The notes beneath the pieces were generated by a model that had not been told where the DNA came from, ran no database searches, and saw only the letters and a list, made by a program, of their open reading frames with translations. Below, piece by piece: positions 1 to 8,512 of a DNA stretch of 64,000 nt (its first letter is position 1; every line of letters begins with the position of its first letter). The stretch covers positions 1-64,000 of the forward strand of contig DBTY01000004.1 in the NCBI GenBank assembly GCA_002307295.1, in the 5' to 3' direction. The position numbers and the translations under genes are program-made. This DNA is from Ignavibacteriales bacterium UBA1304. GTDB lineage: Bacteria; Bacteroidota; Ignavibacteria; Ignavibacteriales; Ignavibacteriaceae.

Positions 1-802
1 CGGCTACATAGGTAATCTCGTCCATTGAATCGATCAAAACATTTAAGTTGTTTTTTATCTCGTTAAAATCGCCTTTATAATTATCTTTTATTTTTGAAGG
101 AACATCGCCTTTTGAAATCCGGTCTATATATTCTGCAGCTACATTCAACGGACCTATTACAGCGTCTAACGTATTATTAATACCTTCTACTACTAACCTA
201 AAATCGCCTATATGCTTTGTTGCATCCGCTCTAGAAGCGAGCTTGCCTTCTACTGCCGAAGCGGATAGCATTTTTGCATCGCTTACTAAAAGGTCAACTG
301 CGCTAATACATCCATTTAGATTATTTTTTATTTCGTTAAAATCGCCTTCATAATTGTCTGTAATTTTAGCAGGAATATCGCCTTTACTTATTCTATCAAT
401 ATACTCTGCCGCTACGTTTAATGGACTTATTACCGCGTCTAAGGTATTATTAATACCTTCTATAATTTTTCTAAAATCGCCGCCATGTTTTATTGCGTCG
501 GCTCTTGTTGCAAGTTTGCCTTCTATAGCAGAGTTCGATAACATTTTTGTATCCGCTATTAAAGAATTAACAGCGTCAATGCATCCGTTAAGATTATTTT
601 TTATCTCGTTAAAATCGCCTTTATAATTATCTGTAATTTTGGCAGGGATATCGCCTTTACTTATTCTATCAATATATTCTGCGGCTACGTTTAATGGGCC
701 TATTACTGAATCAAGCGTGTTGTTAATGCCTTCTACTATTTCTTTATATCCTCCGCGGAATTTATCAGCGTTTCCTCTTGTTGCAAGCTTGCCTTCAATA
801 GC
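1..802 (-). repeat. Three tandem 273-bp in-frame repeats (HAMP pairs)
   Basis: Units run 802-530, 529-257 and 256-1 (the last cut by the window edge). The landmark encoding SKGDIP recurs at exactly 273-bp spacing (651, 378, 105). Each unit encodes 91 residues: an EGKLA(T/S)RA half and a YIDRISKGDIP half. Base identity is high, including silent positions, which suggests recent duplication or gene conversion. More copies may lie outside the window. Confidence 0.92.
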
Positions 803-1738
803 TGATTTAGAAAGCTCTTTTCCTTCTTTAACCAATTCTTTAAGCGTTTTTACAACCTTTACAAAGCTTTTACCAAGAACGTCTTTTTCAGACCTTACAG
901 ATACTTCAACTTCTAAATCTCCATCTGCAATTTTTTCCGCTACAATAACCTGGGCTTTTACATTCTCCACCATTTTTTTAAATGCGCCCATCAGATTTCC
1001 AACTTCGTCAGTCGTAGTTTGATTTACTTCAACTTCAACATCGCCAAGCGAAACTTTATCGGCAATATCAGCCAAAGCATTAATTGGCCGGCTGACAATT
1101 TTAGATATGATAAACCCAAACCCTAAAGCTATTAATGCGCCTACAATCATGAATACTAACATAGTTGTTATAGCAGAATCCGCTAAAGAGGTATTCGTAT
1201 CCGATTTAAGTTTTGCTTCCTGTTCCTTTAAATCGACTAAATCGCTTATTGCATTCATTTCTGCGCGGGAGGTGACTTCAAAGCTCCCTTTAATTAAAGC
1301 ATAGGCTTCTGCCTGTTTATTATTCTTCGCTAATTCAAGCAACTTAGCTAAATCCTGCCCGCATGCGACTCTTGTTTGTTTAAATGCATCCCATGCTTTC
1401 CTAGTTTCAGAAGTAACGACGCTTTTTTCAAATCTATCTCCTAGTTGGCTTAGCGAATCCCTATAAGTCTGAATTTTATCAACATACTTATTGATCTCGC
1501 TTTCATTTTTGGTAAGTAATATTTCTCTTGAATTAACTCTAACCCGTTGAAAATAAGTAGCCATATCTCCCATTATTGAAAGAGGCATCGTTGCGTTAGA
1601 ATAAAGCTCCACATCGCTTTTTTCAATTTGCTTTAAATTTGATATGCCAACATAACCAATGACGACTGCTATAATAGCCACTATGGAAAATGAAGCCAAA
1701 AGCTTAGAGCTAATTTTCAGATTATAAAACCATTTCAT
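1..1738 (-). CDS. Methyl-accepting chemotaxis protein with poly-HAMP array (3' part outside window)
   Basis: Membrane receptor that would feed signals to the CheA encoded upstream. Translated from ATG at 1738, with AAGGAG eight bases before it. Residues about 8-30 form TM1, an extracytoplasmic helical segment (about 31-188) resembles the four-helix-bundle sensor of MCPs, TM2 lies at about 190-212 and a HAMP follows. From about residue 313 the protein is made of 91-residue units carrying RISKGDIPAKI and GDFNEIKNNLN, each probably two HAMP domains. The signalling hairpin is not reached because the frame is still open at base 1. It is the last gene seen of the chemotaxis operon, 53 bp after the MBL gene. 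MCP assignment is by architecture and context; a hybrid kinase with a HAMP array (Nik1 type) is the alternative. Confidence 0.8.
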   Translation of the reverse strand, partial: MKWFYNLKISSKLLASFSIVAIIAVVIGYVGISNLKQIEKSDVELYSNATMPLSIMGDMATYFQRVRVNSREILLTKNESEINKYVDKIQTYRDSLSQLGDRFEKSVVTSETRKAWDAFKQTRVACGQDLAKLLELAKNNKQAEAYALIKGSFEVTSRAEMNAISDLVDLKEQEAKLKSDTNTSLADSAITTMLVFMIVGALIALGFGFIISKIVSRPINALADIADKVSLGDVEVEVNQTTTDEVGNLMGAFKKMVENVKAQVIVAEKIADGDLEVEVSVRSEKDVLGKSFVKVVKTLKELVKEGKELSKSAIEGKLATRGNADKFRGGYKEIVEGINNTLDSVIGPLNVAAEYIDRISKGDIPAKITDNYKGDFNEIKNNLNGCIDAVNSLIADTKMLSNSAIEGKLATRADAIKHGGDFRKIIEGINNTLDAVISPLNVAAEYIDRISKGDIPAKITDNYEGDFNEIKNNLNGCISAVDLLVSDAKMLSASAVEGKLASRADATKHIGDFRLVVEGINNTLDAVIGPLNVAAEYIDRISKGDVPSKIKDNYKGDFNEIKNNLNVLIDSMDEITYVA

Positions 1739-1791
1739 ATGTTTTTCTCCTTGAATTACTACCTATATCTCTTTAGATATACTAATTAATA

Positions 1792-2391
1792 TTATTGATA
1801 AACGCTGTTCCCTTTTAAGATGCTTAATGTATTTGCAATAATTGATTGCGGATTTTCGCTGATCGGTTCGCCATGACCTGGATAAACAATGTTTACTTTA
1901 AGCTTTGCTAATTTCTCTATTGTTTCGATGTATTCATCAGTATATGTGCTATCCTTAGAATATACTCTTATGGAAGTATCGCCGGTAAACAGTATTTTTT
2001 CTCCGGCGCAATAAATACATATAGAATCCGACGAATGACCAGGGCTATGTATAATCTGAAAATAATCGTCGCCAAGACGAATCATTTCATTATCGGTTAA
2101 AAGTCTATCTACGCCCGGCACTTTTATATATGATAGTACTTCGGCTGAATATTTTTTCTTTAGTTCTTTAAGCGCGCCAATATGATCAAAATGCGTATGA
2201 GTCAGTAGGACTTTTTCAAGCGGCCTTTTACCGACTCCTTTGTTAGTCCTCTCTATTTCGTTTATAATATAGTCGTCAGAACCGGTATCAACCAGCGCAT
2301 TGACGTCTTCCAATTTGTTCCACGTTCCTAAAATGAGGTACGAATTGCTGCTGTAAAGATTAGGATTAGTATTTAATCTTATAACTTTCAT
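1792..2391 (-). CDS. MBL-fold metallo-hydrolase
   Basis: Metallo-beta-lactamase-fold hydrolase of 199 residues. The metal-binding motif HTHFDH is present, followed by SPGHSSDS, FTGDTS and the C-terminal YPGHGEP, the expected spread of ligands for a dinuclear metal site. This is the short glyoxalase-II/MBL-like class; substrate unknown. The chosen ATG at 2391 (MKVIRLN) lies 14 bp after the cheR stop with GAGAA upstream; an upstream in-frame ATG at 2448 would overlap cheR and adds a segment not typical of the fold. Its position inside a chemotaxis operon is unusual, so a link to signalling is possible but not shown. Confidence 0.8.
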   Translation of the reverse strand: MKVIRLNTNPNLYSSNSYLILGTWNKLEDVNALVDTGSDDYIINEIERTNKGVGKRPLEKVLLTHTHFDHIGALKELKKKYSAEVLSYIKVPGVDRLLTDNEMIRLGDDYFQIIHSPGHSSDSICIYCAGEKILFTGDTSIRVYSKDSTYTDEYIETIEKLAKLKVNIVYPGHGEPISENPQSIIANTLSILKGNSVYQ

Positions 2392-2404
2392 ATTTTTATA
2401 TTTC

Positions 2405-3010
2405 TCATAATTTTCTAAATATTTGCGCATCGGATACAACCTGTTCAAACATATTTTCTAATTCGCCTGGAAGTTTTTGTGTTTGTTCCCATGCAATTAA
2501 CCCGTCAGGAGCAAGGGAATGATGGAACATTTTTATTATTTCAATCCTTTCAGACTGCTGGAAATGTAGCAGCACATTTTTACATAAAATCAAACTATAA
2601 CTATCGCCTATCGGTTGGAGAGAGAGGAGATCATGTTTCTGAAACTGAACCCTGTCTCTTATCAAACTAATTACTCGGAATCCGCCTTGGACTCCGTCAA
2701 CTTTTTCAAAATACTTTTGGAATATATCTTCTGGAATTCTTTTTGTTTCTTCATCAGAGTAAATGCCTTCTTTTATAATTGAGCCAAACATATCGCATTC
2801 GTCAATATCGGAAGCTGTGATATACAAATTTTTAAAAGCGAAAGAACCCATAGTTTCTGCAAGCACAATTGCAAGCGTATAAGGCTCGGGTCCCATAGCG
2901 CAGCCGGCGTCCCATACTCTTACCCTGCTTCTTCCGCTCATTTCCGGAACAAATATTTTGGCCACGTGGTCTATAGTATGTAAATCTCTAAAGAAAAATG
3001 TAAACGCCAT
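2405..3010 (-). CDS. cheR: CheR-type receptor methyltransferase, short form
   Basis: S-adenosylmethionine-dependent methyltransferase that methylates receptor glutamates. The protein begins MAFTFFFRD, which matches the TxFFRD segment at the start of the CheR catalytic domain, followed by the SAM-binding GCAMGPEPYTLA (family GCxxGxEPY) and ILCKNVLLHF near the end. At 201 residues it lacks the N-terminal helical domain (about 70 residues) that contacts receptors in classical CheR. No upstream start in this frame restores it: cheA ends at 3034, 24 bp before. Either a natural short CheR or a receptor-independent variant. Fits the operon order cheA-cheR. Confidence 0.82.
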   Translation of the reverse strand: MAFTFFFRDLHTIDHVAKIFVPEMSGRSRVRVWDAGCAMGPEPYTLAIVLAETMGSFAFKNLYITASDIDECDMFGSIIKEGIYSDEETKRIPEDIFQKYFEKVDGVQGGFRVISLIRDRVQFQKHDLLSLQPIGDSYSLILCKNVLLHFQQSERIEIIKMFHHSLAPDGLIAWEQTQKLPGELENMFEQVVSDAQIFRKL

Positions 3011-3033
3011 TTTACTACTTATATTTAAATTTG

Positions 3034-5124
3034 TTAATTTCTATTTCTTTCTTCTAATTCTTCTTTCTCAACAATCTTTGCCGCGTCAAGAATAAGCGCA
3101 ACCGTGCCGTCGCCTAATATTGTAGCTCCAGAAATGCCTTCTATATTTTTGTACATTTTGCCAAGCGTTTTTAATACTGTCTGGTGCTGGCCTATTACTT
3201 TATCAACCACGAATCCGAATCTGTTCCCTTTTATTCCAACAATTACAACTTGCTGAACTGAAGGCGGAGCGCTCGATATTGAGAATCGCTCTCTTAAGTT
3301 TATATAAGGAACTATTTCTTCGCGGATGCTTACTATATGTCTGCCATGCGCATTATTGATATCGGCATCTGTTAATTCAATACATTCTTCAACTGACGAC
3401 AAAGGTATCACATAAAAATCTTCGTCTATCTGTATAAGCAACCCGTCAATTATTGCAAGAGTTAAAGGAAGCTTAAGAATGATAGTAGAACCTTTCCCTT
3501 TTTTGCTTTCAACTTCAACTGCGCCTCTTAGCGAATCGATCGCTTTGCCCACAACGTCCATTCCTACGCCTCGGCCAGAAACATTTGTCACTTCCGTTGC
3601 GGTCGAAAATCCGGGCGCAAAAATCAGTTCATAAATTTCTGAATCTGACAGTTCCACATTTTCGGATATGAGCCCCATTGATATAGCTTTTGCTCTAATT
3701 TTTTCTTTATCCATACCGGCGCCGTCATCGCTAATTTTTATTAGTACGCTTCCGCCGGATTGAGTTGCCGAAAGCCGAACTTCGCCAGTTCTTGGTTTGC
3801 CAATCTTTTCTCTTTCATCAGGCGTTTCAATACCATGGTCAATACTGTTTCTTATAATATGAACAAGCGGATCGCTTAATTTTTCAATTACGGTTTTATC
3901 TAATTCAGTCTCTGCTCCGTCGGTTGTTAGCTCAACTTCCTTATTCAGGTCTTTAGATAAATCACGTACTAAGCGTTTGAACTTGCTGAAAGTTGAACCA
4001 ATAGGAAGCATCCTGATATTTAACGCGCTATCTCTTAACGACCATGTAAGGCGTTCAACTTCTTCGGAAAGAGAAACCATATTAGGATCGTTTGCCTTCA
4101 AAGCTATCTGGCTTAAGCGCGCCTGAACTATTACAAGTTCGCCCACAAGATTAACAAGCTCGTCTAATTTGTCTGCGCTTACTCTAATGCTTGATGCCGC
4201 GTCGTTTTCTCCATGCCCTTCGGCATGTTTAGTTTTTTTATTTTCGTGTTTTACAAGAGCGCTTGCAGCTTCATGCACAGCCGCCGGTTTATATGTTTTT
4301 AAAAAGTCCTCTACGCTATATTTATCTGACAACGCATTTTCATAAATCGCTTTTTCAAGATTGCGGAAATCTTCGTCTCCATTAAGCTTAATTACATCGT
4401 CAATATTTTCAATTATAATTTCGCATTGATCTTCCACAAAAATAAAAACGTCCTTTATAGCGTCTATTCCTTTATCTGTCTTGAGAATAAGATCCCAGGA
4501 GAAATAGCATTTTTCGGGGTCTATTTCTTCAAGGCTGGGAATTTTTTTTGTGTTTGCTATAATTATTGCGCGGCCGAGTTCTCTTAATTCATTTAGTAAA
4601 AGTATTGGGTTGTTTCCCGTCATAAATATTTCTTCTGCTGGACGGAAAATAACGTGAAAGATTTCTTCTTTTGCAGTTCCCTGCTGAACATTACTCAAAT
4701 TTTGAGAAGACGCGGCTGCCTCTTGTTTTTTGGGAGGTTTGCTCACAGCATTAGTCATGCTTTTAAAAGACATAAGGATTTCTTTTGACTTTTCCTCGTC
4801 AATATCCCGTTCGCCTTCAGACTGAGCCAGCATTATAGAAATTAGATCTCGCGCGCCCAAAGTCAGGTCAATAATTTCTTTGGTTATTTTTATCTCTCCA
4901 TTACGAATATGATCATAAGCTGATTCTATATCATGCGTAAACATAGTGATGTCATCGAATCCGAACATAGCCGCAGAACCTTTAATTGTATGGAGCGCGC
5001 GAAAAACTTTTGCTATCAGTTCGCTGTCTTCAGGATCATGCTCAAGAGAAAGAAGCGTCAGTTCAAGTTCAGACAATAACTCTGCAGCTTCTTCCTTAAA
5101 TGCTTGTTTATGGGCGTCAATCAT
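3034..5124 (-). CDS. cheA: Chemotaxis histidine kinase CheA
   Basis: Central kinase of the chemotaxis pathway (696 residues), phosphorylating CheY in response to receptors. HPt/P1 domain at 1-105 with phosphorylatable His45 in ALHTIKGSAAMFG; a middle domain (about 150-260) containing FxPxxxIFxTGNNP and WDLxLKT as in many CheA proteins; dimerisation domain about 315-375; ATPase domain with HIIRNSIDHGIE (N box), DDGAGMD (G1) and GRGVGMDVV (G2); CheW-like regulatory domain about 555-690. All kinase motifs are intact. Its ATG overlaps the cheY stop by four bases (ATGA), implying translational coupling. No separate CheW gene is visible; only the CheA C-terminus supplies that fold here. Confidence 0.96.
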   Translation of the reverse strand: MIDAHKQAFKEEAAELLSELELTLLSLEHDPEDSELIAKVFRALHTIKGSAAMFGFDDITMFTHDIESAYDHIRNGEIKITKEIIDLTLGARDLISIMLAQSEGERDIDEEKSKEILMSFKSMTNAVSKPPKKQEAAASSQNLSNVQQGTAKEEIFHVIFRPAEEIFMTGNNPILLLNELRELGRAIIIANTKKIPSLEEIDPEKCYFSWDLILKTDKGIDAIKDVFIFVEDQCEIIIENIDDVIKLNGDEDFRNLEKAIYENALSDKYSVEDFLKTYKPAAVHEAASALVKHENKKTKHAEGHGENDAASSIRVSADKLDELVNLVGELVIVQARLSQIALKANDPNMVSLSEEVERLTWSLRDSALNIRMLPIGSTFSKFKRLVRDLSKDLNKEVELTTDGAETELDKTVIEKLSDPLVHIIRNSIDHGIETPDEREKIGKPRTGEVRLSATQSGGSVLIKISDDGAGMDKEKIRAKAISMGLISENVELSDSEIYELIFAPGFSTATEVTNVSGRGVGMDVVGKAIDSLRGAVEVESKKGKGSTIILKLPLTLAIIDGLLIQIDEDFYVIPLSSVEECIELTDADINNAHGRHIVSIREEIVPYINLRERFSISSAPPSVQQVVIVGIKGNRFGFVVDKVIGQHQTVLKTLGKMYKNIEGISGATILGDGTVALILDAAKIVEKEELEERNRN

Positions 5125-5486
5125 CCTATCACCTTTTTGGTTACAGCCAATAATTGCTCTTGTTTAAACGGTTTTACTATCCAGCCGGTAGCTCCGGCTG
5201 TTTTGCCTTCCATTTTCTTTTCTCCCTGCGATTCCGTCGTAAGCATAATTATCGGTAAAAACTTACGCGCAGCGTCTTGTCTTACATTTTTTATTAATTC
5301 TATCCCATCCATATTTGGCATATTGAGATCAGTAATAATTAAATCTAAAACGCGTCCCTGCATTTTAGTTAATGCGTCTTTACCGTCGCACGCTTCAATA
5401 ACATCGTAGCCGGCCTCCTTGAGAGTAAATGCCACCATTTGCCTTACGCTTGCCGAGTCGTCTACTGTCATTATTGTTTTTCCCAT
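5121..5486 (-). CDS. cheY: CheY-like single-domain response regulator
   Basis: 121-residue receiver without output domain. Asp9/Asp10 form the acidic pocket, Asp53 (ITDLNMPNMDG) is the phosphoacceptor, MLTTES supplies the conserved Thr and IVKPF the conserved Lys. Expected to be phosphorylated by the CheA whose gene overlaps its stop codon, and to bind a motor switch or other output. The stretch AGATGWIVKPF is characteristic of CheY proteins paired with this CheA type. One base separates it from the upstream STAS gene, so it is within the same transcript. Confidence 0.95.
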   Translation of the reverse strand: MGKTIMTVDDSASVRQMVAFTLKEAGYDVIEACDGKDALTKMQGRVLDLIITDLNMPNMDGIELIKNVRQDAARKFLPIIMLTTESQGEKKMEGKTAGATGWIVKPFKQEQLLAVTKKVIG

Positions 5487-5487
5487 T

Positions 5488-5841
5488 TTAGTCTTCTCCT
5501 CTTTCAGTTTCTAAGCTTGGGCTAATGTTTAACCACTTATAAAAAGGACATCCAGATTCTCTCATCAGCTGCAAAAAGCTTTCGGGATGTTTTTCCTCAA
5601 CCTCGGCTCCTTTGTTTTGCGACGAAGCTGATTTATGCAAAGCTATAAGCAGTTGCAAATAAGAAAGATCGAATGACGTTACTTTTCCATGATTAACAAT
5701 CAAGCTTTCCGTTTTATTAATTGAATTTAAAAAAGATTCTTTAACTGGTAATATTTCCTGAATCATCATAGAACCGTCAAAGTTTATTTTACCGGTAGCG
5801 CCGGTTTCGTCAATTATTGCTTCATACATAGTTTTACTCAT
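5488..5841 (-). CDS. STAS-domain protein (anti-anti-sigma/MlaB-like)
   Basis: 117-residue single STAS-like domain. Strand-helix pattern: KINFDGSMMIQE near the N-terminus, then SLIVNHGKVTSFDLSYLQLL, where the family Asp-hxx-hQLL pattern (FDLSYLQLLIAL) is retained but the phosphorylatable Ser usually found in anti-anti-sigma factors is not clearly present. Such short STAS proteins occur in chemotaxis operons next to CheY and receptors, probably as scaffold or partner-switch proteins. Its ATG overlaps the stop of the upstream receptor-like gene by one base (TAATG), implying coupled translation. Confidence 0.72.
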   Translation of the reverse strand: MSKTMYEAIIDETGATGKINFDGSMMIQEILPVKESFLNSINKTESLIVNHGKVTSFDLSYLQLLIALHKSASSQNKGAEVEEKHPESFLQLMRESGCPFYKWLNISPSLETERGED

Positions 5842-7691
5842 TAAAATAGGTCTACGTTATCGCCGAAGTTATCTTCGGAATTTGTTATGGTTCCAGCCGA
5901 TTTTTCTTCCGCCGTTTTATACTCTTTATTTGAAAACTTTTTGTGTATCTCCCGCTCGCTGTCCATTGTATATTTGGTTTCCAGCCCGTCAATACTTTTT
6001 TTCTTATCCGTTCTTTTTCCCACTTTTTTAATCAGTTCGGAACCAATCCTGTCGAGATCATTTAATATTTCTTCAGTCATCGCCTGTGTCTGGCGATGAA
6101 TTTTTATTCCTTCCACAGTTGCATTAATCTCTTCCTTGAGGCTGTTTACAGACAATTTTAGTTTTGTGATCGATGACTTAGCATCTGTTTCAGATCCGAT
6201 AATTGAATTGATTAATCCCATAACGCGGGCGTTTGTTTCTGTCAAATCCTCGCTTCCATTGTCGCTATTAGCCAGTTCAAGCCCAGTTTTTAACGACTTA
6301 GATATCGATCGGATATCTAATAAAATTTGTGATGCTCCGACTGTTTGCGATTTGGCGTCTATCGAAAGACGTTGAATAGATTCTGCAAGAACTCCAAGAG
6401 ATAAACCGTTCATGCCTGTATGAGCCGCCTTTATCCGCGCATTTAGCGCAATAATTTCTATCTCGCTTCCTATCTCTTCTATTTCAAAAACATATTCGGA
6501 TAAATCTTCAACGATCTCGACAATTGATTTTATCGAATTCGCAAGGCTCAGGCCGATTTCGTTATTCCTATTCATGCTAGCAAGTATGGTAGATAATTCT
6601 TCATTTACTTTGCCCAACGAGGCTCCTTTTGAGTCCCCTTCATCGCCTAACAAATTCACTATATCAGAAAAAATATCATTAACATTATCGCCTACGTCTT
6701 TAATTCGGGAAACTATATTTTCAACTGCTCCGACAAATTCGTTTGACGAGTTTGCTAATTGATCAGACTGTAATTCGCATATATCTCTTATCTTGCCTAA
6801 TTTTTCATTTGAGACGCCATCCCCGGTTCCTTGGCGCGTTTCATAATTTACTTGTTCCGATATACTCTCCAGCGCTTCATGCACATGTTCCATCTGTTGA
6901 CGCGTTATATCGTGAAATTGAATTAGCGTAACTACTTCGCTGATGTTTTTTGATACGCTGTTTGCGCTTTGCGATATTCTTCCTACCTGTAACGAGCATT
7001 GGTTATATTTGTCTTCAAATGCTTCTAGAGCAAGTTTTGTATTATTCAAAATTGCATCTGATTCAAGATTTTGATCCTTTTCCAAGTTTTTCAATTCCTT
7101 AGTCGTTTTATTTATTTCGTTAAGCAGAAATGTCGCTTTTTGAGAAATAACTACGACTTTATCATTTATTTGGTTTGATAACTTTTCTACATTCTCCGCT
7201 AAAGTGTTAAACCCTTTATCGTCATCCCCTAGCCTTGAGCTTTCAATCTTGGTTGAAATTCCCAACATTCTAAGTTGTCTTGTTATTTTTTTAAATCCGT
7301 CTAATCCGTCAAGTATCAACTCGACATGCGACGAAATAGCGGATAATTCCTCTTTGTCTTCTTTGATATCATTCGCCGAAGCCATAAGGCTATCGCTGAA
7401 TTTTTTTAACATCCAGTTAATTTCTGTAATGCCGTTTGATAGAGTATTTGCCGATATGCCGGAAGCGGCTATTGAAGCTTCTGAAGATAATTGACGCGAG
7501 TTAGTTAGAAAGGATTGTAGCTTCCCTCCAATTTCAAGAAATTCCTGCTCTGAGTTTTGTGTAATTTGACTTACGCTACTGCTAATATCCCTCAGATAAT
7601 TACCAAGATATTCTATCTCGAAATTTCTTTCAGCAGTTCTGCTATTCCCAGATATTTTATTTAAGCTGTGTGTGCTCAAAACCTTGCCCAT
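5841..7691 (-). CDS. Soluble receptor-like protein with CheZ-like phosphatase motif
   Basis: First gene of the chemotaxis operon, 616 residues, no signal peptide or membrane segment, almost all predicted helix. Three elements stand out. Residues 141-176 (RMLGISTKIESSRLG) and 411-450 (IEIIALNARIKAAHTG) each resemble the MCP hairpin tip, which reads NLLALNAAIEAARAGE in typical receptors, but are diverged. Residues 258-270, QFHDITRQQMEHV, match the CheZ catalytic helix (QDLTGQ in E. coli, Asp143/Gln147), giving Asp261 and Gln265. After a charged linker (about 550-605) the protein ends GDNVDLF, like the acidic-hydrophobic CheY-binding tails of CheZ and FliM. It may be a CheY-P phosphatase, a cytoplasmic receptor, or both. 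Phosphatase role is inferred. Confidence 0.68.
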   Translation of the reverse strand: MGKVLSTHSLNKISGNSRTAERNFEIEYLGNYLRDISSSVSQITQNSEQEFLEIGGKLQSFLTNSRQLSSEASIAASGISANTLSNGITEINWMLKKFSDSLMASANDIKEDKEELSAISSHVELILDGLDGFKKITRQLRMLGISTKIESSRLGDDDKGFNTLAENVEKLSNQINDKVVVISQKATFLLNEINKTTKELKNLEKDQNLESDAILNNTKLALEAFEDKYNQCSLQVGRISQSANSVSKNISEVVTLIQFHDITRQQMEHVHEALESISEQVNYETRQGTGDGVSNEKLGKIRDICELQSDQLANSSNEFVGAVENIVSRIKDVGDNVNDIFSDIVNLLGDEGDSKGASLGKVNEELSTILASMNRNNEIGLSLANSIKSIVEIVEDLSEYVFEIEEIGSEIEIIALNARIKAAHTGMNGLSLGVLAESIQRLSIDAKSQTVGASQILLDIRSISKSLKTGLELANSDNGSEDLTETNARVMGLINSIIGSETDAKSSITKLKLSVNSLKEEINATVEGIKIHRQTQAMTEEILNDLDRIGSELIKKVGKRTDKKKSIDGLETKYTMDSEREIHKKFSNKEYKTAEEKSAGTITNSEDNFGDNVDLF

Positions 7692-7818
7692 CCATTAAAT
7701 TTTAAAAATTACAAATGCTCAACAACGTTTAATCAGGAATAAGTTTAAGATGCCTAAATTGTATGATACAAGTTTGTAATTAAAAATCTGGAATGGAATA
7801 CAAGGAAATCGCTATTTT

Positions 7819-7840
7819 ATATACCAATAGTTAGGTATAT
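7819..7840. other. Palindrome between the chemotaxis operon and regulator gene
   Basis: ATATACC, eight-base loop AATAGTTA, then GGTATAT. It sits in the 170-bp space (7692-7861) that must contain the chemotaxis operon promoter and the 3' end of the LuxR-type regulator gene. It has no T-tract on either strand, so operator or weak terminator cannot be separated. Confidence 0.35.
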
Positions 7841-7861
7841 TTGGCAGAGAGACCGTTAAAG

Positions 7862-8512
7862 CTACTCTTTTACAAGCCCCTCTTTAACGGCATAAAAAAC
7901 AAGCTCTGCAGTGTTTTTAAGCCCCAATTTCTCAAGAATGTTTTTGCGGTGCTGCCCTACTGTAAAATAACTAATGAACAAAGTCTCGGCAATTTCCTGG
8001 CTGGTTAAGCCTTTTGCCAATAATTTTAATATCTCTTTTTCGCGATTAGTGATGTGAATTTTTTCATGTTCTTCAGATTTTTGCGCTTTTAGATGCATCC
8101 CCTTAAATACTATCTGAGAAACTTTTTCGCTAAAGTAATCTCGCCCTTCGGATAATTCTTTTATGGCTAGTAAAAATTCTTCCATGTCGGACATTTTAAA
8201 AATATACCCGTTAATTCCTGCCGAAATAGCGTCTACTATATAGTTCTCCTGCTCATACATTGTAAGCATTAAAATTCTGACTTTCTTGTCGAATTTTCGT
8301 ATAGCTCTTGCGGCTTCTATTCCGTTCATTTTTGGCATATTTATATCAAGAATAACAATATCTGGTTGTAATTTCTTTACTAACGCAATAACTTCTTCGC
8401 CGTCGCCCGCCTCTCCAAGTATCTTAATAGATTTATCTGTCTGAAGAACTATTTTTAATCCGTCGCGTAATATTGCGTGATCGTCTGCTAATAATATTTT
8501 AACTAATTTCAT
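7862..8512 (-). CDS. NarL/LuxR-family response regulator
   Basis: 216 residues. Receiver at 1-118: Asp10/Asp11, phosphoacceptor Asp56 (ILDINMPKMNG), conserved Thr in MLTMYE, and IFKMS where the conserved Lys sits. LuxR-type helix-turn-helix at about 150-212, with TNREKEILKLLAKGLTSQEI and the recognition helix region SYFTVGQHRKNILEKL. It is a DNA-binding transcription regulator. Its ATG overlaps the stop of the histidine kinase gene by four bases, so kinase and regulator are a cognate pair in one operon. Targets are unknown. Confidence 0.95.
   Translation of the reverse strand: MKLVKILLADDHAILRDGLKIVLQTDKSIKILGEAGDGEEVIALVKKLQPDIVILDINMPKMNGIEAARAIRKFDKKVRILMLTMYEQENYIVDAISAGINGYIFKMSDMEEFLLAIKELSEGRDYFSEKVSQIVFKGMHLKAQKSEEHEKIHITNREKEILKLLAKGLTSQEIAETLFISYFTVGQHRKNILEKLGLKNTAELVFYAVKEGLVKE

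Noticed and set aside
2391..2448. Longer MBL start at 2448.
   Set aside because: It would overlap cheR and add 19 residues not seen in the family; ATG at 2391 is better placed.
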